From Zymoseptoria tritici IPO323 (taxonomy: Eukaryota; Ascomycota; Dothideomycetes; Mycosphaerellales; Mycosphaerellaceae), in NCBI RefSeq assembly GCF_000219625.1, contig NC_018213.1, positions 2,474,055-2,538,054 of the forward strand: a stretch of DNA of 64,000 nucleotides. The letters run 5' to 3'. This document shows positions 43,312 to 55,800 of this stretch, piece by piece. Position 1 is the first letter of the stretch; each line of letters begins with the position of its first letter. Made by a program: the position numbers and the translations under genes. Under the pieces are notes generated by a model. The model ran no database searches and was not told the origin of the DNA. It saw nothing but the letters and a program-made list of their open reading frames with translations.

Positions 43312-45271
43312 GTTGAAGTCTTTTTGATGGTGGTAGAATTGAAAGATTTTGAACGTCGAGAAATCTCAGTCACTTATTACTGTTCATGTACAAATACGAA
43401 GTGCGGTCAGAGCAGTACATATGCCTGTCCTCTGCACACGCACGCAACGGCAGTCGCGTCTGATGCATGGAAGGGTTCCCTCACCACGAAACTCAAAACA
43501 GCTTCCATCGGACCAACGGAGCTGCAGTTGAGTTCTCCTTGACAATGCTTGTCCACGCAGCCGCAGAGCCGGAGAGGTCATAGGGCATGACACGGTGGTC
43601 ACTGGTCAGACCGTCAGACATTGCTCTTTGAGATCGACATGGCTCTGACGTGGTGCTTCTGCATGTCCTGAGGGTGCTAGCCGCATGGGAGCACTTGGAG
43701 TCCATGCTAATACTGTACAGACTGCCGGTCGATCCGAACCAGATCACCGCTCGGCCTCGGGCAGTCCCTTAGAGACCGAAAAGAGCGGTGGACTTGTTCG
43801 GTGCCTCGGAATGGCGAGATGGACTAGGATCTGGGGTTTCGAGTCGGCTGTGAGCGGATGGGGCGGCTGTTGGCAACCAAGAGCAAGAACCCATTGGGAC
43901 TTGCCGGGGTCCAGAGGCCAGTAAGTGGTAATGACATTTGTCGGTGTAAGCACCGATCGGCGGCAATTGGCTTCATGCCTGAGGCCAGCATGGTTGAACA
44001 GAGTTTCAGTGTGAGTTAGGTAACATTTCTTTCGTGAGGTGGAGGAGTGAGATCAATGTTGGTTGGCACAGAAAAAGGCCCTTCCTTTGTTCATCATGAA
44101 TGTGCTTGAAAGAGGTGGAGGGAACTGTCCGTTCTCGTGCGAGGTGATGATCAATGCACCAAAAGACCTTCGGCTGTCAGCAAAACCTGCGAACCGTGGA
44201 GGATAAGGTAGGTAGGACGATTCGTCAGCGAGCGGTAGGTTGCAGTCAGTCACAGGGTGTTCGTGGTCCGAAATGTTGAATGTCATGACAAGGAGTGTCG
44301 TTGGCAGCGACGAGGAGCTGGAGCGATGAATGGAAGATGGCCCGACTTTTGATGCCTGAGGAAAGATATTGACGCCTGAGGTGTCATCATGTCGTCGGCT
44401 CGGCTCGAAGGCGAACGGCGCCTGCGGCTCACCAAGGTAGAGTTCAGTGAGGTCCAACTTGACATGTCTGCCCTGGGATATGAGTTAGGTTGTTCAACGG
44501 AGGAGTAGAGGCGGGCAAGAAGATACGGGGCACAAACAAATCTCGCAGAGCCTTGCAAGTACGTCAAGAGTACGATTCCAGCATTGTATTGTCGGCTTCG
44601 AATAAGTATCACGATTGCCAGCCAGGTCTTGCGTCACTCGTGCAACCCTGCCCTGTCGTGTTCGAAGCCCTTCCAGGAAGCTTCTGCGAAACAACGCATC
44701 ACATCCCACGTCCCGTCTTCCCATACACCGGGCCTTGGTCTGCTCCGCCCGCCGTCTCGCATCCTGAAGACTTCCACCTACAACCACGCCTACGACCTGA
44801 TCTTCATACAACAATCCAAACATCAACAAAACTCGAACAAACAAACGAGCCAACGCCGATCTTGACCTCGACCTCGACTTCCTCGTCCCGGGTCCCGCAA
44901 TCGATCAGCAAACGCAACGACGGGAGTGCATCTGACCAAGAGTAACGCCTGACTGGACTGCCGTACCCATTCATTCGATACCTTACCTTCAAATCCATCG
45001 GCATCGCATTCTCGCCTTGCTCTTGACATTCACCACCGGCAGCTTCCTCACAGCTCGACCCGTGTCATCCGGTGAGTCGGCTTCTTTCCTCAGGTCGTCA
45101 CTTCACCAAGGAAGTCAGCACTTTCTTCATACACATGCGCCACGTCAACGGAAGCCATCATTGCTCACTCTTCCTTCTTCAATTGCACGAGCCTTTTGCG
45201 CTTCATCAATCAATTTCTCGACACACCTCGACCACTCCACACTAACAACTCCACAGATCACATCCACCAAC
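43312..45271. other. Long intergenic region upstream of TPS1
   Basis: Nearly 2 kb without a gene I can support. ORFs on both strands (for example 43744-43966 and 44053-44612, minus) are short, overlapping and unlike proteins. The final 300 bp is pyrimidine/CA-rich and is probably the TPS1 promoter and leader. Confidence 0.5.
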
Positions 45272-47239
45272 ATGCCCTCCTTCGACGAAGCTCCCCTGCC
45301 CAAAGGCCGCCTGCTCCTCGTCTCCAACCGTCTCCCCATCACCATCAAGCGATCTGATGAAGGCCACTATGACTTCTCCATGTCATCCGGAGGTCTCGTC
45401 GCTGGCCTGTCAGGACTCTCAAAATCGACCAAGTTCCAGTGGTACGGCTGGCCTGGTGTTCAACTCCCCGAAGACGAAATTCCACACGTGAAGCAGCGCC
45501 TCAACGACGAGTTCAGCGCCACACCCATCTTCATGAGCGATGACCTCAGCGACCGCCACTACAACGGCTTCTCCAACAGCATACTCTGGCCGCTCTTCCA
45601 CTACCACCCTGGTGAGATCACATTCGACGAGTCGGCCTGGGACGGCTACGTCGAAGCCAACCGCCTCTTCGCCAAGGAAATCGCCAAAGATGTTCAAGAC
45701 AATGACCTCGTATGGGTCCACGACTACCATCTCATGCTTCTTCCCGCCATGCTCCGTGAGGAGATCAACAAAGGTCCCAACAAGCGTAAGAATGTAAAGC
45801 TCGGCTTCTTCCTCCACACTCCATTCCCATCCTCCGAAATCTACCGCATCCTCCCCGTCCGCAATGAGATCCTCCAAGGTGTCCTGCACTGCGATCTCAT
45901 CGGCTTCCACACGTACGACTACGCCCGCCACTTCCTCTCTTCCTGCGCCCGTATCCTCGGCCTCGCCACCACGCCCAACGGCGTCGAATTCCAAAACAAA
46001 CTCATCTCCGTCGGCGCCTTCCCCATCGGCATCGACCCGGAGAAATTCGTTTCCGGCCTTCAACAAGAAAGCGTCGTCCGCCGAGTCGAAGCCCTCAAAA
46101 AGAAATTCGAAGGTGTCAAAATCATCGTCGGCGTCGACCGCCTCGACTACATCAAAGGCGTGCCACAAAAACTCCACGCTCTTGAGGTCTTCCTCACCGA
46201 ACACCCCGAGTGGATCGGCAAAGTTGTGCTCGTGCAAGTCGCCGTTCCCTCCCGCCAAGATGTTGAAGAATACCAAAACCTCCGCGCGGTCGTCAACGAA
46301 CTCGTCGGCCGCATCAACGGCAAATTCGGCACCATCGAATTCATGCCCATCCACTTCATGCACAAGTCCGTCTCGTTCGACGAACTGGCAGCTCTCTACT
46401 CCATCTCCGACGTCTGCCTCGTCAGCTCCACCCGCGACGGCATGAACCTCGTGTCGTACGAGTACATCGCCTGCCAACGCGAGCGACACGGCGTTCTCAT
46501 CTTGTCGGAATTCACCGGCGCCGCGCAGTCCCTCAACGGTGCATTGGTCGTCAACCCCTGGAATACAGAAGAATTGGCCGACGCGATCCACGACGCGGTC
46601 ACGATGGGCGACGAGCAGCGCGCGATCAATTATGAGAAATTGGCGAAATATGTGGGCAAGTACACGAGTGCGTGGTGGGGCGAGAGCTTCGTCAGCGAAT
46701 TGACGCGCATCAGCGAGGCGGCGGAGAAAAAGGCGAGAGCTAAGGAGACGGAGGAGGCGGTGTTGAGTGATGAGGAGAGTGAGGCTGGGAAGAACGGCAG
46801 CAATGGCAACGGTGGAGGTGACGGGTTGCCGAAGAATCATCATACGCCATTGGCGGATCCGGAGGGCGGTGCTGCTGCTGAGGGCAAGGGGGATGAGGAT
46901 AAGTACGAACCGCTGGAGCCTGGGTGTGGTGGGATTGAGAAGAGCAATACTGCATAGACCGAGGATGGAGATGTCATGGTTGAGGGAAATGGGGGGATGA
47001 TTTTGAGAGACGAGATTTACTAATTTTGCATTCTCAGGAATACTGAGCAAGACCATGACGATGAGGATGACGGAGGTTTGGCGTTGCGGGTGCGTTCGAG
47101 GGGTGTGGATGGTGCGGAGGAGGATGGCAATGGTGAGAAGGGTGCCGCCGCGAATAGTGCTCATGGCGCGAAGGGCCCGACGGGCGTGGAGGGTGGGAAG
47201 AGTCGTACCAATCAGGTTACGGCGAGGTGGGAGGCTTGA
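45272..47239 (+). CDS. TPS1: Alpha,alpha-trehalose-phosphate synthase (UDP-forming), Tps1
   Basis: Transfers glucose from UDP-glucose to glucose-6-phosphate, the first step of trehalose synthesis. The GT20 core occupies residues 1-~490: LLLVSNRLPITI, SSGGLVAGLSGL, FHYHPGEI, VWVHDYHLMLLPAMLR, GFFLHTPFPSSEIYR, VGVDRLDYIKGVPQKL, SSTRDGMNLVSYEYIACQ and SEFTGAAQSLNGALVVNPWN. Read as one exon it stops at 46957 (561 residues). A second exon 47038-47239 is well supported: ACTAAT branch site, TTCTCAG acceptor, and 66 in-frame codons of acidic/Gly-rich sequence ending NQVTARWEA. Joining it from a GT at 46924 gives 617 residues, but that donor (GTGTGG) is weak. The C-terminal tail is low-complexity either way. 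The long minus-strand ORF across the gene is a shadow. Confidence 0.93.
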
Positions 47240-47382
47240 AGGAGTGAGCTGGGAGGTGGGGTTGGTAGGACGGTGTGTGTGGACGGGAGAGATGGGTTGT
47301 GACGAACCTGATGCGATTCCGCAGGCCATCATCTCGCCTCATATGGCAGCATGAAGCGTGAGCGTGAAGCCGAGGCGGCGAG

Positions 47383-47417
47383 GTGAATGGTAGTAGTATG
47401 GTGAATGGTAGTAGTAT
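47383..47417. repeat. Two-copy 18-bp tandem repeat
   Basis: GTGAATGGTAGTAGTATG occurs twice in a row downstream of TPS1. The rest of the 47,240-47,728 spacer shows nothing I can support. Confidence 0.7.
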
Positions 47418-47728
47418 AGATGAGACGTGCCTTACGATTCTATGGTCGAGATTCTCCTTTGGGATGGCAGGGTTTCTGCTTTGGCTTCAATGAGAGGCTG
47501 CGTGCTTCGTTCCCTTGGAGACTTCATTCAGGTTGTTGACAGGAATAGTTCTGGCCAGTCTATGCAACCTCTGCGCCATCAATATCGTAGTTGGCGCCAT
47601 CATGCACGAGCGGTACAGGTCACAGAAAAAGCGAGCCTAATCGCGCGCAGCCAGCAAGTAGACCGGCACAACAGTGAAAGTGTTGATATCGTATCCATTT
47701 TCCATTCAATCTACCTCCCTCGTCATCT

Positions 47729-49530
47729 CTACGCTTTAAACCTCCCCTCAAACCCCGCCCTCTTCTTCGCCTTACTCCCTCCTCCACCACCACCCTTCGG
47801 CGCCGCCCCTCCATTCTTCTTCTTCCCCTTCCCGCCCTTCTCCTCCCTCCTCTTCGCCAGATTCCCCTCCCTCTTCTTCTGCTTCATCTCCTTCCCGTGC
47901 ACCACCGCATGTTCCCTCTCCTTCCACTCCTTTTCACTCTTATTCTTTCCCTTTTCCTGCCTCTTGAGCGCTTTCTTCAGTAAACTCGCGTCGTCGCGGA
48001 CGCGTTCGCCGTGGGCCCGTTTCTTCGCGTTGAGCCACATGTCTTTTTCGGCGATGTCGGCCCGTTTCGCTGGGTCGAGGGAGGAGAGGCGGGCGGCTTT
48101 TTTCTCCGCGGCGGCGAGGGCGGTGCGGGGGTCTTGTGGGCCTTTCTTTTTGCGCGGGTCGTGGAGGTCGGTCAAAGAGGCGTCGGCGGCGGTGCCGTCT
48201 TCAAAGGCGAGGCGGGAGAAAGAGAAGGAGTTGTTGTCAGAGGTCGCTGGGCGGGGCGAGTTGCGGGAGAAGACGTCTGGACTGGCCGCGGAGCCGCGGA
48301 GTTGGGCCTCGCGTTTCTGGGCTTCTTCTTCTTTTTGTTGACGGCGGAGGTCCTTTTTGTGGGCTTTGCGTTGTTCCTCCTTTTTGCGGCGTTGTTCGAG
48401 GAGTTCTTGTCTCGATTTGGCGGGTTTGCTGCCGTCGCCGTCGGCTTTGCGGCGGGCGCGGAGTTCTTCGATGCGTTTGCGGAGTCGTTCTTGGAGTTCG
48501 GCTTGGTCGATGTTGGGGAGTTGGATTTTCGGGGAGGATGTGCCGGAGGTGAGGTCGGTGGGTTTGTTGGTGGGGAGGGAGAGTTGTTTGGGGATGGCGG
48601 GGAGTGCTATCTTCAGGTCGGCCTTGGATGTTGTTGATGACTGCTTTTTTTGTGTCAGCTCCTTGGTGGGCTGTTGTTGGTTTGTGACGGACGGCGGTGT
48701 GATGGAAGATGAAGAGGATGCTTCGGAGTGGTTGGTGGAAATGTCAAAAGCGGGGCTGTCGACCTTTGGACTGGTGGGTGCTGATGAGGCCTCTGCTGCA
48801 TCGTCCTCGTCATCTTGTGTGTTGTCCTCCTCGTCCGAGTCTCCCAGTCCTGATACTTCCAGACCGTCCATATCCGTGGGATGTGCCATCGGTTCCGCGT
48901 CCTCTTCGTCATCGTCATCCTCGGACGCCTCTGCACCAGCTTCCGCAGCCCGCTCAGCCGACGCCTCCGCGAGGTCTGTATCCTGCTTTGCGGCCTTTTT
49001 CGCGCTTTTGCTGTCCTTCTTCGCCGTCATCTTCGCCTTCTTCTTTTCACGCTTTTCCTTCCTCTTGTCGGCGATTGCTATGCGTTTGGCAGCAGCGGCC
49101 TCTGGATCCAGCGCTTTTTTCTGCTTCTTGGCGTTTGAAGGTTGTCCATTCGCAGTCTCCACCTTTTGCTTGTCGCCATCGATATCTTCCTCATCGTCCA
49201 TGCCCAGCTCTCGCTTGCGCTTCTTCTCTCGCTCTTTCATGACGTCCAATGCGGTTTTCTGGTTGGCGGGGTCCAGTTTGGCGAGTTTCGCCGCCTTCTT
49301 TTGCTCCTTCGTCTGCTTTTTACGGCTCCATTGTTCGCTCGGATCGAGACCGTCGTCGACTTGACTGCCGAAGTATTGTCGTGCGGGTGTGAGTGCTAAG
49401 AGCGATTCGAAGGCTTTGGAGTGATTTTGCAGGCGCTCCTGCGGGTGGCAAGTTAGCAGTGAAAAAGAATTGCGATTTGTGGGGTGAGATGTACCTCGAG
49501 CCCTTCCAGTGGATCTTCAGTGTTCTCCAT
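47729..49530 (-). CDS. RRP14: Rrp14/SURF6-family ribosome biogenesis protein
   Basis: Two exons on the minus strand, 49530-49495 and 49438-47729, with a 56-bp intron (GCTAAC site), give 581 residues beginning MENTEDPLEGLE. Rrp14 acts in the nucleolus in early pre-rRNA processing of both subunits. The N-terminal part ERLQNHSKAFESLLALTPAR and then YFG matches the Rrp14 N domain. The middle is Lys/Asp/Glu-rich with coiled-coil potential. The SURF6 domain is seen in ELQERLRKRIEELRARRKA and the KKGPQDPRTALAAAEKKAAR stretch, and the protein ends GGSKAKKRAGFEGRFKA. It is divergent from the DNMT5 gene (346 bp between start codons). Confidence 0.9.
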
Positions 49531-49876
49531 TGTATTGGATGTGAGATAAAGTCGGGTTGTGGAAAGTGAGGTCTGTGTCGGTCAGAGGTCAAGACGAAGT
49601 TGAACGAAAGAGAACTTCCAGGTGCCAAGAGTTCACTCGAACTCCAATTAGAGTTTCATGATATCCGAATGCGAGCGGCTAGTTTGCAAGGGTCCAACGC
49701 GTGGGAGAAAGTCGCGTCTCCCAAATTCGACAACTCATCTCGAACAACATCACAACATCCGGTCTCGAGTCAACCATTGCGCAACAACACATCACAGCCG
49801 CCGTCTGCCACTTCTGCCATGGCCACGATTGCTACGTGATCGCACTTACTTCCCATTCTGACATTTCTCCCTAGTC

Positions 49877-52800
49877 ATGTCAATCCTCAAGTACTTTGGC
49901 CTGTCAAGTCTGCCTCGAGGCCGCTCTGGCGGAGACGATGACGAGAACGATGATGAGAACATCACAGTCGCGCAGCCGGCGACATCAATCAGTACAAACA
50001 CTCGCAAGCGCAAGGCATCCGGTTCTGTCAAGCTGAACATTAATCCTGCTGCGCATGTGACATCCAAGGGTGCTGTACTGCGGGAGCTCAGTGATGCTGA
50101 GTTCAACAGTCTGACGAATGGTCGAATCGCTTTTGTCGATCTTCAACAATCCTCCTCCAAACGCCAAAAGACGCACCTCAAGCCTCTGAAACAAGCCCAT
50201 CACGTTGCAGCCTCTGCCACTCCTCCCAAAGCCCGCGCCGATGCCCCAAACTCTCCGCGCTTCGACTCCCACAGCCCTCCGCTCGAGTCTGAGCCTGCAG
50301 TTGGCAGGCGACCCAGGCGTTCGACTGCTGCGAGACGGAGCTACGTGCTGGAAGTTCCATCCTCTTCCGAAGATGAGCTCTCCGCTCCCGCTTCCATTCG
50401 GCGCACGACTGCAGTGAAGCGCAAAGCTGCAGCAAACACAAACAATAAGCGCCATGTCTCTGACGATGACTTCGGCGCATCTGACGACCACGATACAATG
50501 TCTGACTCCGAGCCTGAAACAGACAACATGGAAGGAACAGATGAGAACGAGTCCATCGCATCCGAATCGGACGGCTCCTCCACATTAGCAAAGAAGGCAG
50601 CACCCAAGGGCAAGGCGAGATTGACCGGAACCGCCCCCGCCACGACCAAGCCTAAATCCAGCAGGACGAAGGCTACGCGTGTAGGCATGACAAACCTGCT
50701 GGCTCGTGTTACGGACAGGGAGATCAACCTCAACCTCGCTCCTCGATCTGCCATAGACGAGATCTTTCTTGACATGACCAACAAGGCCATCTCTCGCGGA
50801 CTCGGCCAGGCTGTAGCCGCAATCGGAGGACGTCCACTTCGTGTCGCGACCATGTGCTCCGGAACCGAAAGCCCTCTCCTCGCCTTGGAGATGATCCGAG
50901 ATTGCCTAACCCTCATCTCGCCCGACCTGAAGCTTCAAGTGGAGCATCTATTCTCAGCCGAGATTGTACCATTCAAGCAAGCATATATCGAGCGAAACTT
51001 CAACCCTCCCGTGATTTTCCGCGACATAACGGAATTGACCAGCGTTGTACACGACGAAAGCCCAGAGGCTACAACTGCCTACGGCGGCATGATGGCTGTA
51101 CCCAAAGAAGTTGATATGGTCATTGCGGGCACGTCATGCGTCGATTTCTCCGGCTTGAACAACCGGCCGAAAGGTCTGGAAGATGGCGGTGAATCTGCAG
51201 ACACGTGGAATGCTGTGCTGTCTTACTGTAGAGCTTTCCGACCTGCGATCGTCCTGCTGGAGAACGTCTTGGGTGCGAATTGGGACAAGATGCTTAAGGA
51301 CTACGAAGGACTGAACTACGAGTGTAGTGGAGCGACTGTCGATACTCGATCATACTACATCCCGCAGGTACGCCAACGTGGCTACATGGCATGTTTCAAC
51401 AAGAACGCCCCAGGATTCACCGAAGGCGCAGCAAAGCGATGGGTCGCCAACATGACCGCCTTCCAGCGCGCAGCCAGCTCTCCGGTGTCTGCCTTCCTCC
51501 AGCCTAACGACCAAATCATCCGCCAGCAGATTCGCAACGATGAACCCTCTCGGGAAGTCGACTGGTCGCAGTGCGCCGTCACTCAGTCAGAATATCGGCA
51601 GGCCAAACGTCTTGGCTACGCCAGACCGATCACGCACTGGTCTGAAAGCGGCTCAATGCTTCCACCAGATCACGGTCACCAAGCATGGTTCCAGAAACAA
51701 GTCGAGCGCGTCCTGGACACTATTGACGGAGCCGTGCTGAGAAAGGCTCTGCCTCCAGCCATGTACGACGCTCGATACAAGAGCCGCATCTTTGATCTCT
51801 CACAGAACATCTATCGGGAGACGGACCATCGTCCTTTCGGCATTGCTGGCTGTGTCACTCCTAGTGGCATGTACTTTGTCACCGACCTCTGCCGTGTCCT
51901 TACCTCCGAAGAGATGCTCAAGCTCCAAGGCATTCCGCTAAGCAAGATCTCCTTTACCACCGAAACACAAGCGGAGATTCAAGATCTTGCAGGGAACGCT
52001 ATGTCAAGCACGGTCATCGGCTCCTCAATCCTCGCTTCGATCATCGCTGGTCACGGAGCACTTGGTCATGAAGCCGACAAGTCAACATGTAACGTCGAGC
52101 CAACGCCTCCGGTGCGGCGCGTCCTTGTTGGCAAGGCCACCCGAGGGGATAGCCAACCTCATGCGGCGCTCGATATCCAAGCACTGCTCCGGATCGCCGA
52201 GGCATCTATGCGACGGTGCTATTGCGAGACGGAGTGTGGTATCGCGGAGAAGCCTATCCAGCAATGCACCGACTGCGGGCACACGACCTGCACGTCCTGC
52301 GGAGGCAACCCTGCTCATAACTATAGGCAGCAAGACAGGGTCGATCGCTTCCTACCGGCTACATTTGAAGACCACGTCCGATGCGCAATGCCGCTCCGGC
52401 TGAAATTGACGCAACTCGCGATTCCAATAACTAGCGATGCTGCCTACGACGAAGCATTCAAGCACGCGCTGCGAGACACGTTTACGTTCCAGCGTATCCG
52501 ACGAACTCACTGCTGGACTATTTCCTATCGATCAACTGCGGCAATCTTGGAACTCGTAGTTGGACGCAACGCAGAGTGGCGGCTCTATGCCGTTCCGGAC
52601 AAAGAATTGCCAGGCAACAGCAAGCTACGGAGGCTTTTGCTGCAGCCTGTGGCAAAGAGTGTCGTTGCGGACACGCTCTGCCCGACTAAGTGGATGTGCA
52701 GGACGCCAAAGAAGGCCAGCAGCAAAGTCACCCTTTCAGGTAGCGGCAGGCAGATCGCATCCTGGTGGTCGCGCAACGGGATGCCGGACTTTGTGAACCA

Positions 52801-55800
52801 TCGAGTGTGGGAGTTTCTTACAATCAAGAGTCACGACAAGCTTGTCAGCAGCCTGACCGGGAAATATCAATATCTCCCGCGGTGCGGCAAAGCGTGCGAC
52901 TCGCTGTACAAGAAAGTTGTCGGAAGCGACGACGAGCCGACATTTCTTTTCCTAGACCCGACTCAGACTGGAGATCCGAACGACGACTCCTTCGTCTTTA
53001 CGACCAACATTGCGATGCTTGAGCAGGATGAGGTGCGCCCCATCCTCGGTCGTATAGCTGCTACATGGCGACCTTGGCCGAACTCAGGCAACCTCGCGCT
53101 CAACGCCAATGCGGAGAAGGCAGATATCGTGTTCGACGAGTCCTGGAAGCCGTCCACGGGCTCATTCACTACTGTAGAGAGTCGGGTCGAGATATCCACA
53201 GCTAAGGACAGTCTTGCGGTGTCTTCAAGTTGTTCTGACTTAGAAGTGCTGGTGGCTTGCACCATGCCAACAAGCGACGCTGGTAATGTTTTGAGCGGTG
53301 GTCATCTGCGAGGATTCTTCAGCTCGAAAGATGCCGAGTTCTTCAGATCCCATGCTTGGCTGTTCGAGGAGATGCGCAGACAGCTGAGAAGCGTTGGTAG
53401 CGACTGGAAGGGCTTCCAGGACTTTGCCGTCCGGAATCGCTGCCTGACTTGTGCGCCTGCGCGCCCGAAGCTGCAATGGACCTGGGCCGACAACGGTACT
53501 GATCTGAGGCCATACGAGGACTCCAAGTCGGCAGCGCTCTATGAGCGACGCATCAAGGATCGTCCTGAGCCCGTTTCGGTCATTGTCGATCGAGTACAGA
53601 GCGGCAATGCGTACACGTTCAGCCTGGGCGTCGACGCCGTCACACTCGCGCATAGAGCTGGGGCTCGTCTTACGGCAAGAGGTCCGGTGCCAGTCTCGTA
53701 CTCCTGGAGGTTTGTGACAACCGCGCCGCAGACTTTCAAATTCAAGCCATTCAGTATCTCGGACACGCGCGGTCTCGCACCATACTCTGGCCCGCTGGAC
53801 ATGACGATCAGTCTGTTTCCCAAGCAGCTGATGTCTCTCGCCTGGATGCGTCAGCAAGAAAAGGGTGTTCCCTTTACGATTGACGAAACTGAAGAAGCGG
53901 TCATCCCTGCGCTGGGCTGGCGAGCTGAGGCACGGGCGCGCACTGAGCTGATCGTTCGCGGCGGCATTTGCGCTGACCATCCCGGTTTCGGAAAGACGAT
54001 CACCAGTCTGGCACTTATTGATGCCGAGTTTCTTGAGCAAGGACAAAAGACTATCTGTGAACAGTTGGAGGAGAAATCGCAAGGCTTGCTCAGAACTGCC
54101 GCGACCCTCATCATCTGTCAGGCATCACTGGTGCAGCAGTGGGTTGACGAAATCCAGGAAAAGCTTCCATCGTACAAGGGCCTCGTTCTGGCCATCAAAA
54201 CCCAAGGCGACCTTTCGAAGAGAACGGTCTCCGGATTTGAGAAGGCTCGCATTGTCGTGGTGAGTAACGCTGTGCTCGTCAACCCCTCGTACATCGAACG
54301 ACTTGCAACATTCGGTGCCGTCCCCGCGCCATTCACACTCAACAGTGGACGTCAGCTATCACAGTGGCTCGAATTCGCTGCCAACCAGATTCCGGACCAT
54401 CTGAAGATCTGGCACGAGCAAGGACTGCCAACACTGCGTAAGCATATCAAGTCCAAGTACGCCGAGAGAATCAAGGATTCGGAATTCAACTCTTACGTGC
54501 CGTCGAAGCGCCTCAAGGGCCAGGCATACGTAAATGGCAAGGCAAAAAAGCATTGTGCTGCGCTAGAGAAGAGCGTCGCGAACGACACCATTTCTACCGA
54601 CAGCGTCGACGGTGCTCTTCTTCAGCTTTTCTACTGGAACCGCATCATCGTGGACGAATTTCACCAGAACGACCCCAAGATTGCAGCCGTCATCAACTCG
54701 CTGAAAGCTGAGAAGCGATGGGGACTGTCCGCGACGCCACAATTGGAAGATTTCTATGAGCTCGCACAGATTGGCGCTCTGCTAAACGTGCCGCTACCGA
54801 TCGGGAGTGACTCTCGAGGACTGATGAAGAAGAGCAGTGTTAGGGAGTTGAGGAAAGACATGACCAGCTTCGAGTTGTTCGATGCGATGCGGCAGACGGC
54901 CACCCATTCTATGCACCATCGGATCTACGCAATGGACCAGAGATTCCTCGATACCTTCGTGCGGAGAAACCTCATGGCCGGGGCTGAGTTTCCAATTCAG
55001 CAGCATCTTGTCCCAGTGACATTGGACCTTGACCATCGAGCGCTATTCGCTGAACTCTGCCAGCATCTCAACTCGTTAGCTATGAAGATCAGGAAGGGAA
55101 AAGGCGCCTCAGACCGTGAGGTGCGTTTCAGAGAAGCAGTATCGTCTTCCTCCACGGCAGAAGAAGCGCTCTCTAAAGTTGCTGCCTACTCTGATCGATC
55201 GACGATCGGGTCTCGAGACCTTGGGTTGCAGAGTATTGTCAACGATCGTTTAGCCAAGTACGACGACATCCTCGAGCACCAGATTCCCGTCGCAGTTGCC
55301 CAAGCTAAAGGCACGGAAGAAGACATCTTCGCGAAGTGGCTGGAACGCCTCCAAGATGGGGCACTCGGTGACCGCGATTTGATCAACACGATTCTTCCCA
55401 TTGCCAAGCGCGAGAAAGGCGTCAAGGTCAAGAAGAGCGCTGCCGCCACGATCGATGAAGACGGCAACAAAGTTAAGGGACAGGGTCAACGAGCGCTCAC
55501 GGCCGACCTCAATGCCAAATGCGAGCAGCTGTTGGTTGAGAAGCGCTCAGCACGCTACATCGAGAATCTGCTGAGAGTATCTACGTCCGAAAAGCCTCAG
55601 CTGCTATGCGAGCGAGATGACTGCAGCCAGAAGTGCTCGAAGCTCGCCGTGTCGGCACTCTGCGGTCACAAGGTCTGCCACGATTGCTACAAGGACATGA
55701 AGGCGCACGAGATCATCAAGTGTCCCGGCGACGGCTGCAGCGCTCCGATGATGGACTTTCATCTTCTATGGCCAGGACAACAGTCATCTACCATCACAAA

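Noticed and set aside
45419..47332. 637-residue minus-strand ORF
   Set aside because: It is a shadow of the codon-biased TPS1 gene on the other strand, with no start context or protein family.
53240..54082. 280-residue minus-strand ORF inside the DNMT5 gene
   Set aside because: It lies wholly within a strongly supported coding region and has no family features.
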